From positions 4,588,001-4,652,000 of the forward strand of contig NZ_CP076607.1 in assembly GCF_018966525.1 (NCBI RefSeq): a stretch of 64,000 nucleotides of DNA, read 5' to 3'. Within the stretch, counting starts at the first letter, position 1, and each line of letters begins with the position of its first letter. Source of the DNA: Paenibacillus sophorae (GTDB lineage: Bacteria > Bacillota > Bacilli > Paenibacillales > Paenibacillaceae). The notes below the pieces were generated by a model that worked only from the letters and a program-made list of their open reading frames with translations, was not told the DNA's origin and did not search any database. The translations under genes and the position numbers were made by a program. This document shows, in pieces, positions 1 through 7,655 of the stretch.

Positions 1-477
1 ATCGTTAAGAAGGGTCCACAGCAGAGCCAGCGGAAGCATCTTCCGGCAAACGAAAAACCGAGCATAAAGCAGTGCCTCCACAGCCATTCCTGCGTGTGAA
101 GTCATCAGCATCCAATCCTGCCAAACGATCGATCCTCCCTGATAGCCTCCCGCTGCAATGATGGATACCGCCCATATGCCGTATTTAACGGAAGTAACAA
201 CCGCGAGCGCCTCTATCAAGGCTCTCACCGTAATTCCTGCCGTTGTCCTCGGCGGATAGAGCAGCAAAATAAGCGCCAAGGTGAAGAACAAGCTTGCCGT
301 AGGGCTGTCAGGCACGAAAGGCAAAAGCCAGTTTGGGTAATTAGCCGCCGTATAGACCAATTGATTGCCGTACCATATGTATCCGTAAATCGTTCCCGGG
401 ATATTGACTGCCAGCAGCAGCCAAATTATGGCCCGGTGTTTGAGCAGTTTGTCCAATTTCATTCCAACAATCGACAC
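1..477 (-). CDS. ypjA: YpjA-like DUF1405 membrane protein (3' end beyond window)
   Basis: The reading frame runs off the left edge, so only the N-terminal part is visible. A GTG at 475-477 follows a GGGGAGG ribosome site by six bases; an in-frame ATG at 460-462 is the alternative. The product is strongly hydrophobic, with membrane segments near residues 15-32, 50-70 and 75-100 and a GIWAV stretch. DUF1405 proteins (YpjA) lie directly downstream of qcrC in Bacillus, exactly as here. The function of the family is unknown; a link to the cytochrome bc complex is suggested only by position. Confidence 0.75.
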   Translation of the reverse strand, partial: MSIVGMKLDKLLKHRAIIWLLLAVNIPGTIYGYIWYGNQLVYTAANYPNWLLPFVPDSPTASLFFTLALILLLYPPRTTAGITVRALIEALAVVTSVKYGIWAVSIIAAGGYQGGSIVWQDWMLMTSHAGMAVEALLYARFFVCRKMLPLALLWTLLND

Positions 478-550
478 GATCGGCCTCCCCTAGAGCATAC
501 AAAAACCTGACCGCAGCCATTCGATCAGGTTATGCGATGTTACCTTTATT

Positions 551-1429
551 TTACTGTCCGGATTTTTGTTTCGCAAGCCACTCCGCTAAATGGTCGATAT
601 CCTGATCGGTTAACCCAGCGTTAATGGCTGTATCGTACATAGGCGGCATCTTATTATTGTAACCTTCTTTAATAATAGTCAGAATAGCTTCTTTACCGTG
701 AGTGTCGCCGACACCCCGTAGAGACGGTCCGGCCCCACCCTTCAGATCGGCAGCGTGGCAGGCCACGCATCCGGCTTTCTGAAAGGCTGCCATAGCCGGA
801 TCATCCTTGTCTACGATGGCTATCTCTTTTGACTGCGCGGCGCTGCCGGTAGGAAGCCCCTTTGCGCGGTTCTCGGCAGCTTTTTCCTCACGCTGCACAT
901 CTTCAGGTACCTGGCCGGTAGCCGCCATTTCACGCTTGTGCTCCGTCCAGGCTGTGTTCGTCAGGTAGAAAATCGCCGCGAGCGACAGAAACATCAGCGA
1001 GGAAGCGATCGGTCTGCGGTAAAATCTGCGTTCTCTTCCTGTATCCAAAAAAGGAGCCAGCAGCAGGGAACCGAAGGCTACGCCAGTAACCCCAAGCGTC
1101 CCAAGCACGATATAGTCTCCGGAAGCATAGGGAAGCTTTAGATATTGGTACAAGAACAGGAAATACCAGTCGGGAACCGGGATGACCGTCGCGCCAGCGT
1201 TGGCGGGAAAGCCAAGCGGCGCGGGCTCCGAGATCGTCAGCACCAGAATGCCTACGAGCACCACGACGCCGACCATCCATTCCTTAAGGAGGAAGTTCGG
1301 GATGAACGCCTCCGATTTCCCAGGGTAGGCCGTATAGTCGGAAGGAGGGATAAAGCCGCTTCCCCGCCTGACGCGCGAATCGCCGACATAGACTATTTTT
1401 TCCTTGGAGTTGTCTTCATGAGCCACCAT
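551..1429 (-). CDS. qcrC: Menaquinol:cytochrome c reductase cytochrome b/c subunit QcrC
   Basis: This is the fused subunit IV/cytochrome c of the Firmicute bc complex, which passes electrons from menaquinol to cytochrome c at the membrane. The 292-residue protein has an N-terminal subunit-IV-like half with membrane segments near 51-68, 83-98, 108-130 and 143-162. An extracytoplasmic cytochrome c domain follows, with a CVACH haem site at 221-225 and a probable methionine ligand in MPPM at 261-264. A GAGGAGG ribosome site precedes the ATG. It lies last in qcrA-qcrB-qcrC; haem attachment should need the ResA/ResB/ResC proteins encoded at 55-59 kb. Confidence 0.95.
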   Translation of the reverse strand: MVAHEDNSKEKIVYVGDSRVRRGSGFIPPSDYTAYPGKSEAFIPNFLLKEWMVGVVVLVGILVLTISEPAPLGFPANAGATVIPVPDWYFLFLYQYLKLPYASGDYIVLGTLGVTGVAFGSLLLAPFLDTGRERRFYRRPIASSLMFLSLAAIFYLTNTAWTEHKREMAATGQVPEDVQREEKAAENRAKGLPTGSAAQSKEIAIVDKDDPAMAAFQKAGCVACHAADLKGGAGPSLRGVGDTHGKEAILTIIKEGYNNKMPPMYDTAINAGLTDQDIDHLAEWLAKQKSGQ

Positions 1430-1453
1430 ATGTCCTCCTCTCTTTGGATGCGT

Positions 1454-2125
1454 TTACAGAGGGCCGGAAATGCCTTGTCTGCGGATCATGATGAAATGTC
1501 CAACGAGCAGTATAAGCAGCAGCGCCGGGAGGAAGAATACATGGAGAGCGAAGAATCTCGTCAGTGTCTCCGCGCCGACAATGTCGCCGCCCTGCATCAG
1601 TTCCTTCAGCACCGGACCCAATACGGGTGTCGAATTGGCGATCTCCAGCGTGACTTTTGTGGCGAAGTAAGCCTTGTTGTCCCAGGGCAGCAAGTATCCG
1701 GTAAGTCCTAGACCCAGCATCACGAAAAAAATAAGCATACCGACAACCCAGTTCATCTCGCGCGGCGCCTTGTACGAACCGGTGAAGAACACCCGCATCG
1801 TATGCAGGAACATCATGACAATAACAAGGCTGGCCCCCCAATGGTGCATACCGCGGACAATTTGCCCGAAGGCGACTTTGGTCTGCAGGTATTCGACGCT
1901 GGCGTAAGCGTTGATAATGTCGGGAACGTAGTACATTGTCAGGAACATGCCGGACAGAATTTGAATAACGGTTATGAAAAAGGTCAATCCGCCAAAGCAG
2001 TAAACGAATGCGGAAAAGTGATGCGCAGGGTTTACATGCTCAGGAACCTCGTGATCTGCCACATCTCTCCAAATCGGCGTAATATCCAGACGTTCGTCAA
2101 TCCAGTTATAGATATTTTTAAACAT
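1454..2125 (-). CDS. qcrB: Menaquinol:cytochrome c reductase cytochrome b subunit QcrB
   Basis: This is a cytochrome b6-type subunit of 223 residues with four membrane helices. It shows the paired histidine haem ligands typical of the family (HHFSAFVY near 35 and GMHHWGASL near 96). Cys43 (VYCFGG) matches the cysteine that holds the extra covalent haem ci in b6 and Bacillus QcrB proteins. It is the catalytic quinol-oxidising core together with QcrA and QcrC. It starts 6 bases after the qcrA stop and ends 24 bases before qcrC, consistent with one operon. Confidence 0.96.
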   Translation of the reverse strand: MFKNIYNWIDERLDITPIWRDVADHEVPEHVNPAHHFSAFVYCFGGLTFFITVIQILSGMFLTMYYVPDIINAYASVEYLQTKVAFGQIVRGMHHWGASLVIVMMFLHTMRVFFTGSYKAPREMNWVVGMLIFFVMLGLGLTGYLLPWDNKAYFATKVTLEIANSTPVLGPVLKELMQGGDIVGAETLTRFFALHVFFLPALLLILLVGHFIMIRRQGISGPL

Positions 2126-2131
2126 CGGCAG

Positions 2132-2686
2132 TTACGCCTCCTTGGCGGCCTCGGTATTCGGCACGATATCGCCGAGGTATACCCAGCCATTTTCGATTTT
2201 CGTCTTGTACTGATCGAGCGGCTTAGGCGCAACGGCCAAATTCTTGCCCGCTTTGGTATAACGCGCGCCGTGGCAGGGACAGTGATATTCATCCGGAGTG
2301 GCCTTGTTGTTATTCCATCCGACCGTACAGCCCAGATGCTTGCAGATCGGTGAAAGCGCATAAATTTCTCCCCGTTCGTTCTTGCGGATCCACGCGGTAA
2401 GCGTCGCTGTGCTGGCGTACCACCCATCCTGCTGCTTCAGCTCAAACGTGAACTCCTGGGGCTCATCCGTTATCTTGGATTCTTCCGCCACCTTGATGAA
2501 ATCTCCCCCGCCTTTCTTATGTAGTATCGGGTCCACGGCGAAACGGATCATGGGCAGAAGGGCTCCAGCTCCCATAAAAGCGGTGGCTCCTCCGAGCGTA
2601 TAAGTCAGAAATTGTCTGCGGGACATCTCATTACGGCTGGGCGGTTTCTCGGTCGGTTTTTCCTGATGCTTGTTATAGCTGCTCAT
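2132..2686 (-). CDS. qcrA: Rieske iron-sulfur subunit of menaquinol:cytochrome c reductase, QcrA
   Basis: This is the Rieske [2Fe-2S] subunit. The cluster motifs CKHLGC and CPCHG are both present in the C-terminal half. The N-terminus has a twin-arginine motif, SRRQFL (residues 22-27), before a hydrophobic segment, so export by Tat as a membrane-anchored protein is likely, as for B. subtilis QcrA. I chose the ATG at 2684-2686 (184 residues). The frame stays open to 2788, but that extension runs through the sigma-A promoter at 2784-2812 and so cannot be translated from it. Confidence 0.95.
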   Translation of the reverse strand: MSSYNKHQEKPTEKPPSRNEMSRRQFLTYTLGGATAFMGAGALLPMIRFAVDPILHKKGGGDFIKVAEESKITDEPQEFTFELKQQDGWYASTATLTAWIRKNERGEIYALSPICKHLGCTVGWNNNKATPDEYHCPCHGARYTKAGKNLAVAPKPLDQYKTKIENGWVYLGDIVPNTEAAKEA

Positions 2687-2783
2687 TTTGCGTTTACCCC
2701 CCTGTTTCGGATTTGGGAAAGCGCCGGAGGAAGCAATCAAGCGTTTACAATGACTCAAATCACATTTATATCCATTCAGCTTA

Positions 2784-2812
2784 ATCATAGCTTAGCTTCC
2801 AAAACCCGTCAA
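2784..2812 (-). promoter_or_regulatory. Sigma-A promoter of qcrABC
   Basis: On the minus strand a TTGACG -35 box (2807-2812) and a TATGAT -10 box (2784-2789) are separated by exactly 17 bases. Transcription should start near 2777, giving an untranslated leader of about 90 bases before qcrA. Basis: consensus match only. Confidence 0.7.
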
Positions 2813-2870
2813 TGAAATCGTCGGCAGCGAGGGATAAACAAAAGCTGTCTTCATAATTAATTGTCGATTT

Positions 2871-3311
2871 CTAGTCACATTTTCGATTCATATCTTTTTG
2901 CCACATTTCCTGTATTTCTTGCGTTGCAAGCGCAATCCCCCTAACGCTATTATCGTCGAAAAACCCTTTGATAGCAATGAGTAAATCGCTTTCGAAAACA
3001 TCCCCGGCAGTCAATGTCCCCCCGGCATCCAACACTATGGCATACCGGAAATTACTGGATTTGACATTATGACATATTTCATTTATTATGTGCGCTTTAT
3101 TATCATTATCATACTGCACCGCCGGGTATACTACGATCCGTCCCCTGAATGGACGTTCGATCCTATCGATATAATCGCGCAGCTTCTCCAATCTTTCCAC
3201 CGCCTGGGGCGGCGATTCCTGTCCTGTCAATCCTGTGAACGGAATAAGACAAGTATCATAATAATGGCCATTCTCTTCCCAGCTCCCGCTATCGAAATCG
3301 CTGAACTTCAT
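2871..3311 (-). CDS. ypiF: YpiF-like DUF2487 protein
   Basis: A soluble protein of 146 residues resembling the DUF2487 family (B. subtilis YpiF), which is encoded just upstream of qcrA in Bacillus, as here. The start is set at the ATG at 3309-3311, preceded by GGGGAG nine bases upstream; a GTG at 3359 would add 16 residues but has no ribosome site. The biochemical role is unknown. Visible features are a KFSDFD opening, a central segment reading FRGRIVVYP and a DAGGTLTAGD loop. Confidence 0.72.
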   Translation of the reverse strand: MKFSDFDSGSWEENGHYYDTCLIPFTGLTGQESPPQAVERLEKLRDYIDRIERPFRGRIVVYPAVQYDNDNKAHIINEICHNVKSSNFRYAIVLDAGGTLTAGDVFESDLLIAIKGFFDDNSVRGIALATQEIQEMWQKDMNRKCD

Positions 3312-3359
3312 TCTAGCGCTCCCCACTTTCGGATATTCTTTAAGCGAGAATCTTTTCAC

Positions 3360-3387
3360 AAAAAAAGATGCGCCGTTAAGCGCACCT
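3360..3387 (-). terminator. Intrinsic terminator after the IDEAL-domain gene
   Basis: Read on the minus strand, a seven-pair stem (GGTGCGC with GCGCATC) with a short loop is followed by a run of T. It lies 4 bases past the stop of the small IDEAL gene and upstream of ypiF. Confidence 0.7.
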
Positions 3388-3390
3388 CAT

Positions 3391-3570
3391 TTATGCTAAA
3401 CTCTTCAGTTCTTCTGTCAGGTTTCGGAATGCTTCCTCGTCGCCGATTGCCAGCGCCGTGTCAATCTCACGGTACAAGATGGCGCACCGGCGCTTGCGCA
3501 GCGCTTCGTCCCACACCATTTCTGCCGCGAGCCCTAACATCACCTCATAGGTAGCCTTCATTTTGTCCAT
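3391..3570 (-). CDS. Small IDEAL-domain protein
   Basis: A 59-residue protein read directly from the minus strand. Residues 33-54 read YREIDTALAIGDEEAFRNL, matching the IDEAL domain (ILYREID-AL-x-GD-x-x-x-F-x-x-L-T-x-x-L). The domain also closes B. subtilis YpiB, encoded next to ypiF, so the position fits a stand-alone version of that module. A GGAGGTG ribosome site precedes the ATG by 7 bases. In other proteins the domain is linked to small regulatory or adaptor roles; no function can be assigned here. Confidence 0.78.
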   Translation of the reverse strand: MDKMKATYEVMLGLAAEMVWDEALRKRRCAILYREIDTALAIGDEEAFRNLTEELKSLA

Positions 3571-3589
3571 TCGAATACACCTCCGCTGT

Positions 3590-3892
3590 TTATGTTAATC
3601 CGTATTCTTTCCCTTTCTCCACATAACTGGCAGACGTGCGCGCCATCCGGAGCAGATCCCGGTCCGTCAATTCCCGTACTACCTTGGCCGGAGATCCGAG
3701 GGAAAGGGTGTAGGGGGGATTTTTTTTGGTTTCGGTTACAATCGAACCGGCTCCTACTAAAGCATATTCACCAATCTCTGCTCCGTTCAACATGGTAGCG
3801 CCCATTCCTATTAATGTTCCTTTACCTATCCTGCAGCCATGGACGATTGCTCCGTGTCCGACCGATATATCGTCCTCAAGCAGAAGCGGCAA
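3590..3892 (-). pseudogene. 5'-truncated gamma-carbonic-anhydrase family gene
   Basis: The 100-residue frame matches only the C-terminal part of gamma-carbonic-anhydrase/PaaY hexapeptide-repeat proteins, which are usually about 170 residues. Visible are the GLPLLLEDDISVGHG opening, the VGHGAIVHGC segment with two of the three zinc histidines, GTLIGMGA, and the closing GSPAKVVREL. The first 70 or so residues, including the remaining zinc histidine, are absent. Upstream, the frame meets a TGA inside the end of the preceding gene. A TTG at 3890-3892 with GGGGG nine bases before it could start a shortened product, so expression cannot be excluded, but a working enzyme is unlikely. Confidence 0.65.
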
Positions 3893-3914
3893 TCCATCAC
3901 AGCCCCCTATTTGT

Positions 3915-5009
3915 CTAAAGGAGAAGCTGCTGGGATTGTGCTCTTTCCATACCCCATGTGGTCATTTTGATTACAGGGCCTTCTGCCGCTTCTCCCACTC
4001 TGAGCATTCCCAGATGCAGCATCATACGCAGAATGCGTTTTTCCAAAATCGAATCCGCATCGTCGTAATAAAACGGCTTAATGAGCCAGCCCAGCGCATT
4101 TTTTAAAGATTTAACTGTCACCCAGTCGTACGCGCTGACGCTGATCCAATATACGAGTGATGGAAGATTTGGAATTGCGCCTTTATAAAGTCTTAACCAA
4201 AAGGAGAAAATCTGCAACAGGGATTCGTATTTTGCTTCCTCCAGAACCGCCGCGCCCGTGCTCGTCAATTTAAGCCTCTGCCCTTCTTCCGCAATCCATC
4301 GCCGGTGGCGCGCATAATCGTACAGGAGAGCCAGTCTTGGCGGGTAATGCTCACAGGCTCTGCCGTATCCGAACCTCCAGCCTCCTTTTGTCAGAAGCGG
4401 TTCGGAAATATGCAGGCCGTTCATCAGCTGCTGCTGGCTTCTTCTGTACATAGCGCCTTCCAGATTCAATTCCGGCTCGTTCTCCAAGACAAAACGCAGA
4501 AGGGTCAGCAAATCGGCGGCGGCTAGTTCGCCTTCCTCTCTGTACAAGTCGGGTTCCCCGCTTATTTCCAGCCCTTCCTTAATCCTTGCCGCCATCCGCT
4601 CACGGAAGCGCTCCTTAAGATCTTTCGGAACTTGAAACAAGTACCTGGTATGCTGAGATGCCCCGTTAAAGAGCCACCCTCCGTTTTTGAACCGGGTTAC
4701 CGTATCACGGAACCCTCCGTTTTTTCCAGGCTGGGTCTCGAATGACGATGCCCTCGCTGCGGCAAGCAAATCCTCAAGAGTAAGATAGCTTCTTTCATCA
4801 AACAGCAAGGTATTCAGAAACCGCAAATCGTCTAGTGTGCATTCCCTCACTTGCGCTTCCATAAAGTCTTTGCTTCCAAGCGTTATAAGCAGGGTCTGAA
4901 TAAGGTCATGCTTGGAATTTTGCTTGCATTCGCACCGGTAACGACCTGCTATGGCCGTCAGCTGACTCATGTCCGCAAAGCTGAGCATATCCGCCAGATT
5001 CATCTTCAT
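3915..5009 (-). CDS. Uncharacterised protein with winged-helix-like repeats
   Basis: I do not recognise a named family with confidence. The 364-residue protein is soluble and mostly helical. Several segments look like winged-helix modules (for instance near 165-200, 240-262 and 290-355, the last ending HLGMLRVGEAAEGPVIKMT). This layout recalls the regulatory N-terminal regions of XPB/Ssl2-like helicase-associated proteins, but no helicase motif is present. It ends 23 bases before the truncated carbonic anhydrase frame. The start is either ATG at 5007-5009 or the in-frame ATG six bases later; the ribosome site is weak. Confidence 0.55.
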   Translation of the reverse strand: MKMNLADMLSFADMSQLTAIAGRYRCECKQNSKHDLIQTLLITLGSKDFMEAQVRECTLDDLRFLNTLLFDERSYLTLEDLLAAARASSFETQPGKNGGFRDTVTRFKNGGWLFNGASQHTRYLFQVPKDLKERFRERMAARIKEGLEISGEPDLYREEGELAAADLLTLLRFVLENEPELNLEGAMYRRSQQQLMNGLHISEPLLTKGGWRFGYGRACEHYPPRLALLYDYARHRRWIAEEGQRLKLTSTGAAVLEEAKYESLLQIFSFWLRLYKGAIPNLPSLVYWISVSAYDWVTVKSLKNALGWLIKPFYYDDADSILEKRILRMMLHLGMLRVGEAAEGPVIKMTTWGMERAQSQQLLL

Positions 5010-5067
5010 CGCCTCGCCGTTTTAATACCATTATGGGATGTATGGCTTTTTTTATTCCATTTTTCGC

Positions 5068-5096
5068 AAAAAAAATAACCCGAAGGCGATCGGGTT
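5068..5096 (-). terminator. Terminator of the histidine phosphatase gene
   Basis: On the minus strand AACCCGA pairs with TCGGGTT across a six-base loop and is followed by eight T. The stem overlaps the stop codon of the phosphatase gene. Confidence 0.8.
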
Positions 5097-5682
5097 AACG
5101 CTGATTTTGCAGGATATGCCGGGTACAGTTATAGAGGAGCGGGTTCCATTCCTTGTCTTTCTTCTCCAGAATCGTAAGGGAAAGATTACCGATCCGCTGC
5201 GTGTATTTATCCTTATAAAGCGCGATATAGAGCTGGGCGAGAAATCCCCCGTGCGACACAACGAGCACATTCCGGTCCGGATGCTTCGCGGATAAGTCCT
5301 GCATAAAAGCAAGTCCCCGCACCTGAAGCTGTTCATCCTTCTCTTGACCGAATTCCTGCTGATCCCAATTCTTTCCCCATCTTGCTTCACGCTCAGCGGC
5401 TGTAAGCCCCTCTACCTGTCCGTATGCGCGTTCTCTGATACGCTCGTCTGCCTCAAGGAGCGGAAGCCCGAGTCTCCCGGCTATAATTCTCCCCGTTTCT
5501 TCCGCACGGGAAAGGTTGCTTGTAATGCAGTAATCCCAGCGGTATGGCTCGCGCAGAAGCCGCTCTGCCAGCAGCTCAGCCTGTCTGCGGCCTTCGCCGT
5601 TAAGCGGGATATCACTTTGTCCTTGAATCCTGCCGGCTGCGTTCCAATCTGTTTGGCCATGGCGTATCAAGCCCATCAACAT
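5095..5682 (-). CDS. Histidine phosphatase family protein
   Basis: A 195-residue member of the phosphoglycerate mutase-like histidine phosphatases. The phosphohistidine motif LIRHGQTDWN lies at residues 5-14. RAEETGRIIAG near 59 and VVSHGGFLA near 141 supply the other conserved arginine, glutamate and histidine. Such proteins act on small phosphate esters or as broad phosphatases; the substrate here cannot be read from sequence. It appears to be transcribed alone, with its own terminator overlapping the stop. Confidence 0.85.
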   Translation of the reverse strand: MLMGLIRHGQTDWNAAGRIQGQSDIPLNGEGRRQAELLAERLLREPYRWDYCITSNLSRAEETGRIIAGRLGLPLLEADERIRERAYGQVEGLTAAEREARWGKNWDQQEFGQEKDEQLQVRGLAFMQDLSAKHPDRNVLVVSHGGFLAQLYIALYKDKYTQRIGNLSLTILEKKDKEWNPLLYNCTRHILQNQR

Positions 5683-5771
5683 AAGTAAACTCCCATCCTT
5701 TTCCTTATATTTTTTCTTACTGTAACATGGATGAGCTTAAATGTCTCCAATTTTGCACGTTTTAAGACAGC

Positions 5772-5806
5772 AAAAGAGCCCTCTTAACTGTCTAAGAGAG
5801 CTCTTT
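5772..5806 (-). terminator. Terminator after the anti-sigma gene
   Basis: A long imperfect stem (AAAGAG-CCTCTTA with TAAGAG-GCTCTTT, one mismatch, six-base loop) overlaps the end of the anti-sigma gene. The T run on the minus strand is short (CTTTTG). Confidence 0.65.
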
Positions 5807-6399
5807 CAATGTCTGCGGTACCGGTTCAGCCGGGTAAGCGAAAATATGGACAAGCCTACTCCCAGCATCGACAGCACCATCCAGTATTGCGGATGGGTTG
5901 GCCCCATGCTAACGACAAGTGGCTCGATAATCTGGCTGCCTCCGGAAGTGACCGGATAGACAGACTGCCAGTCTTCTGACGAACCGGCAATCCCGGTCGG
6001 TACAATTCCACTCTGCGCCATGGTGGTGTTATCCGGTGTCTGCACCATTGTGTAGTAAAGGAAGCTACATAGGAACACCGCCAGAAAACAGGCGATCCAC
6101 AAGCTGATCCGCCGCCGGAAGATACCTGGCTTGCCTGCTGACCTGCCGTCCCCCGGCATCAGCCAGGGGCTTTCCAAATAAATCCGTTCCATCACCCGGG
6201 CGTTAACGGCCTCGGCGCGTTCCTCACTCACCTCAGACTTCATGTCATGGATCATTCGGCTGCTTTCTTCCCACATCTCCCATTCGGCTGTACAGTAGGA
6301 GCAGCCGGAGATGTGCTGCATTAGACTTATTCGCTCCGGTTTACCGGGAGGAGCATCCCAAAGAAGCGGAATTAGATTCTGCGCTTCTCTGCAGTTCAT
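5806..6399 (-). CDS. Zinc-finger anti-sigma factor
   Basis: A 197-residue membrane-bound anti-sigma factor for the ECF sigma factor encoded just upstream. The N-terminal zinc-binding anti-sigma domain shows the HxxxCxxC signature (HISGCSYC, about residues 29-36), preceded by MNCREAQNLIPLL. There are hydrophobic segments near 99-120 and 170-188. Its ATG overlaps the sigma stop codon in an ATGA, so the pair should be made in a fixed ratio. Release by regulated proteolysis is known for RsiW-type proteins; whether this one responds to envelope stress is an inference. Confidence 0.85.
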   Translation of the reverse strand: MNCREAQNLIPLLWDAPPGKPERISLMQHISGCSYCTAEWEMWEESSRMIHDMKSEVSEERAEAVNARVMERIYLESPWLMPGDGRSAGKPGIFRRRISLWIACFLAVFLCSFLYYTMVQTPDNTTMAQSGIVPTGIAGSSEDWQSVYPVTSGGSQIIEPLVVSMGPTHPQYWMVLSMLGVGLSIFSLTRLNRYRRH

Positions 6400-6992
6400 T
6401 GGCTTTTCATCCTCTCAAGCTGATGTTCGTAAGCGGGTTCGTAAAAATAGGATTCAAGCTGAAGCTTAACGCTGCTTCTCGCACGGAACAGCAGCGATTT
6501 GACCGAGCTGACGCTCTGATCAAGGATGGTTGCGATTTCCTGATAATCCATTTGGTCGTACTCCCGTAAAATCAGCGCGGACCGCTGTTTTTCCGGAAGA
6601 TTGTTGATGGCTTTACGCACAAGGTTCATCCGTTCATTGCGCAGCACGGCCTGCTCCGGAGCCACTTCCAGCGGCGCGACCGGTGTATAGCCGCTTTCTT
6701 CAAGGGATACATTGCCCCCACGGTTCTTGCGAAGCTCGCTTAGCACGGTATTGCGCGCGATGGTGTAGAGCCATGTGGAGAAAGACGCATCTACCTCACG
6801 AAAGGAATGAAGACTGCGGAAGGCCTTGTAGAACGTTTCCGAACAGAGATCTTCGGCGATTAGCTCCATCTGGGAATTTTTCAACATATGATAGACAAAT
6901 GCCAGTATTTTGCGTTGATAGCGTCGCATGAGTTCTGAATAAAGTTCTGTATTTCCTTGCTTGATCTGCTGGATTAACTGGGAATCCGTCAT
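6396..6992 (-). CDS. ECF RNA polymerase sigma factor
   Basis: A 198-residue extracytoplasmic-function sigma factor of the SigW/RpoE type. Region 2 reads YQRKILAFVYHMLK...AEDLCSETFYKAFRSL and SFSTWLYTIARNTVLSELRK. Region 4 reads LPEKQRSALILREYDQMDYQEIA followed by VSSVKSLLFRAR. I place the start at ATG 6990-6992, with GAGGAGG 11 bases upstream. The frame is open to 7121, but that extension has no ribosome site. It is followed by its anti-sigma factor with a 4-base overlap and preceded by a matching ECF-type promoter. Confidence 0.9.
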   Translation of the reverse strand: MTDSQLIQQIKQGNTELYSELMRRYQRKILAFVYHMLKNSQMELIAEDLCSETFYKAFRSLHSFREVDASFSTWLYTIARNTVLSELRKNRGGNVSLEESGYTPVAPLEVAPEQAVLRNERMNLVRKAINNLPEKQRSALILREYDQMDYQEIATILDQSVSSVKSLLFRARSSVKLQLESYFYEPAYEHQLERMKSQ

Positions 6993-7138
6993 GGTGGGCG
7001 TTGCCTCCTCGCCATAGCGCGTTATATCCCGTTCGTACCCATTATTACCGAACAGGACCAAAAAAGTTGCGGTCTTTCTGAAAAAAATCTGATTTTCATA
7101 CCAGTTTCTATGTATATTCATTTAGGCCAACGATAAAC

Positions 7139-7164
7139 TACGGAATTTCGGACATTTGGTTACA
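7139..7164 (-). promoter_or_regulatory. Probable autoregulatory ECF promoter of the sigma/anti-sigma pair
   Basis: On the minus strand TGTAAC (7159-7164) and CGTA (7139-7142) are separated by exactly 16 bases, close to the TGAAAC-N16-CGTA pattern of SigW-type promoters. It lies about 150 bases upstream of the sigma start. ECF operons commonly drive themselves from such sites. Confidence 0.6.
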
Positions 7165-7380
7165 GCTGGCAACTCTATAAAAATACTTTTCCTATTGTAC
7201 CACAATTCGGTTTCCAATGACATAAATAGACTTATGCCGCAAGTCCATATTTTTCCTTCACGAACTTTTGTTTCGATAGGAGGTCATTCAGCCGTCTCCT
7301 GCACTCTAGATTTATCGGCTGCATGCGGGCAGATGTGAAGCATCCCGAATATCGCACAAAAACTTTTTTTGTTGAAAGCG

Positions 7381-7409
7381 TTGACAAAATGTAAACGGAT
7401 ACATATAAT
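7381..7409 (+). promoter_or_regulatory. Consensus sigma-A promoter with no downstream gene
   Basis: TTGACA (7381-7386) and TATAAT (7404-7409) are both perfect consensus hexamers, with a 17-base spacer. It points rightward, against the flanking minus-strand genes, and the transcript ends at the terminator at 7471-7498. Confidence 0.85.
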
Positions 7410-7415
7410 AAAAGT

Positions 7416-7498
7416 ACAGTATGGTTTCTCTCCACTCCTATCCAAAAGACTTCTGCTCTGCATGAGCAGCGACCGCTTTCTGAAAGCGGTCTTTTTTT
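7416..7498 (+). ncRNA. Candidate small RNA, about 80 nt
   Basis: The transcript would begin near 7416-7418. Its first 35 bases look unstructured and rich in C and U (TTTCTCTCCACTCCTATCC), able in principle to pair with purine-rich ribosome sites. Two hairpins follow: CTGCTC/GAGCAG at 7453-7469, then GACCGCTT/AAGCGGTC at 7471-7491 with a run of seven T. No ORF with a ribosome site fits inside. Promoter, length and structure resemble trans-acting Firmicute small RNAs. I do not recognise a known family. Confidence 0.55.
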
Positions 7499-7617
7499 GC
7501 CCTTTTTTCAGCGTTGGCTTAACAGCTGAGCCTTGCATGGATCTGCGACATCGACACCCGCCAGCCGTGGCAAGCAAGACGACACCCTCATCTTTTTTCT
7601 CAGGTATATTGCAAGAT

Positions 7618-7643
7618 ATAAAAAAGCCGGGCGTCTGCCCGGC
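7618..7643 (-). terminator. Terminator at the end of the trp-hisC-tyrA operon
   Basis: GCCGGGC and GCCCGGC form a seven-pair stem with a four-base loop, followed on the minus strand by six T. It lies 13 bases past the tyrA stop. Confidence 0.85.
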
Positions 7644-7655
7644 CTTACTTAAGCG

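Noticed and set aside
1145..1711. 188-residue plus-strand frame
   Set aside because: Antisense to qcrC and qcrB, with charged repetitive composition and no ribosome site.
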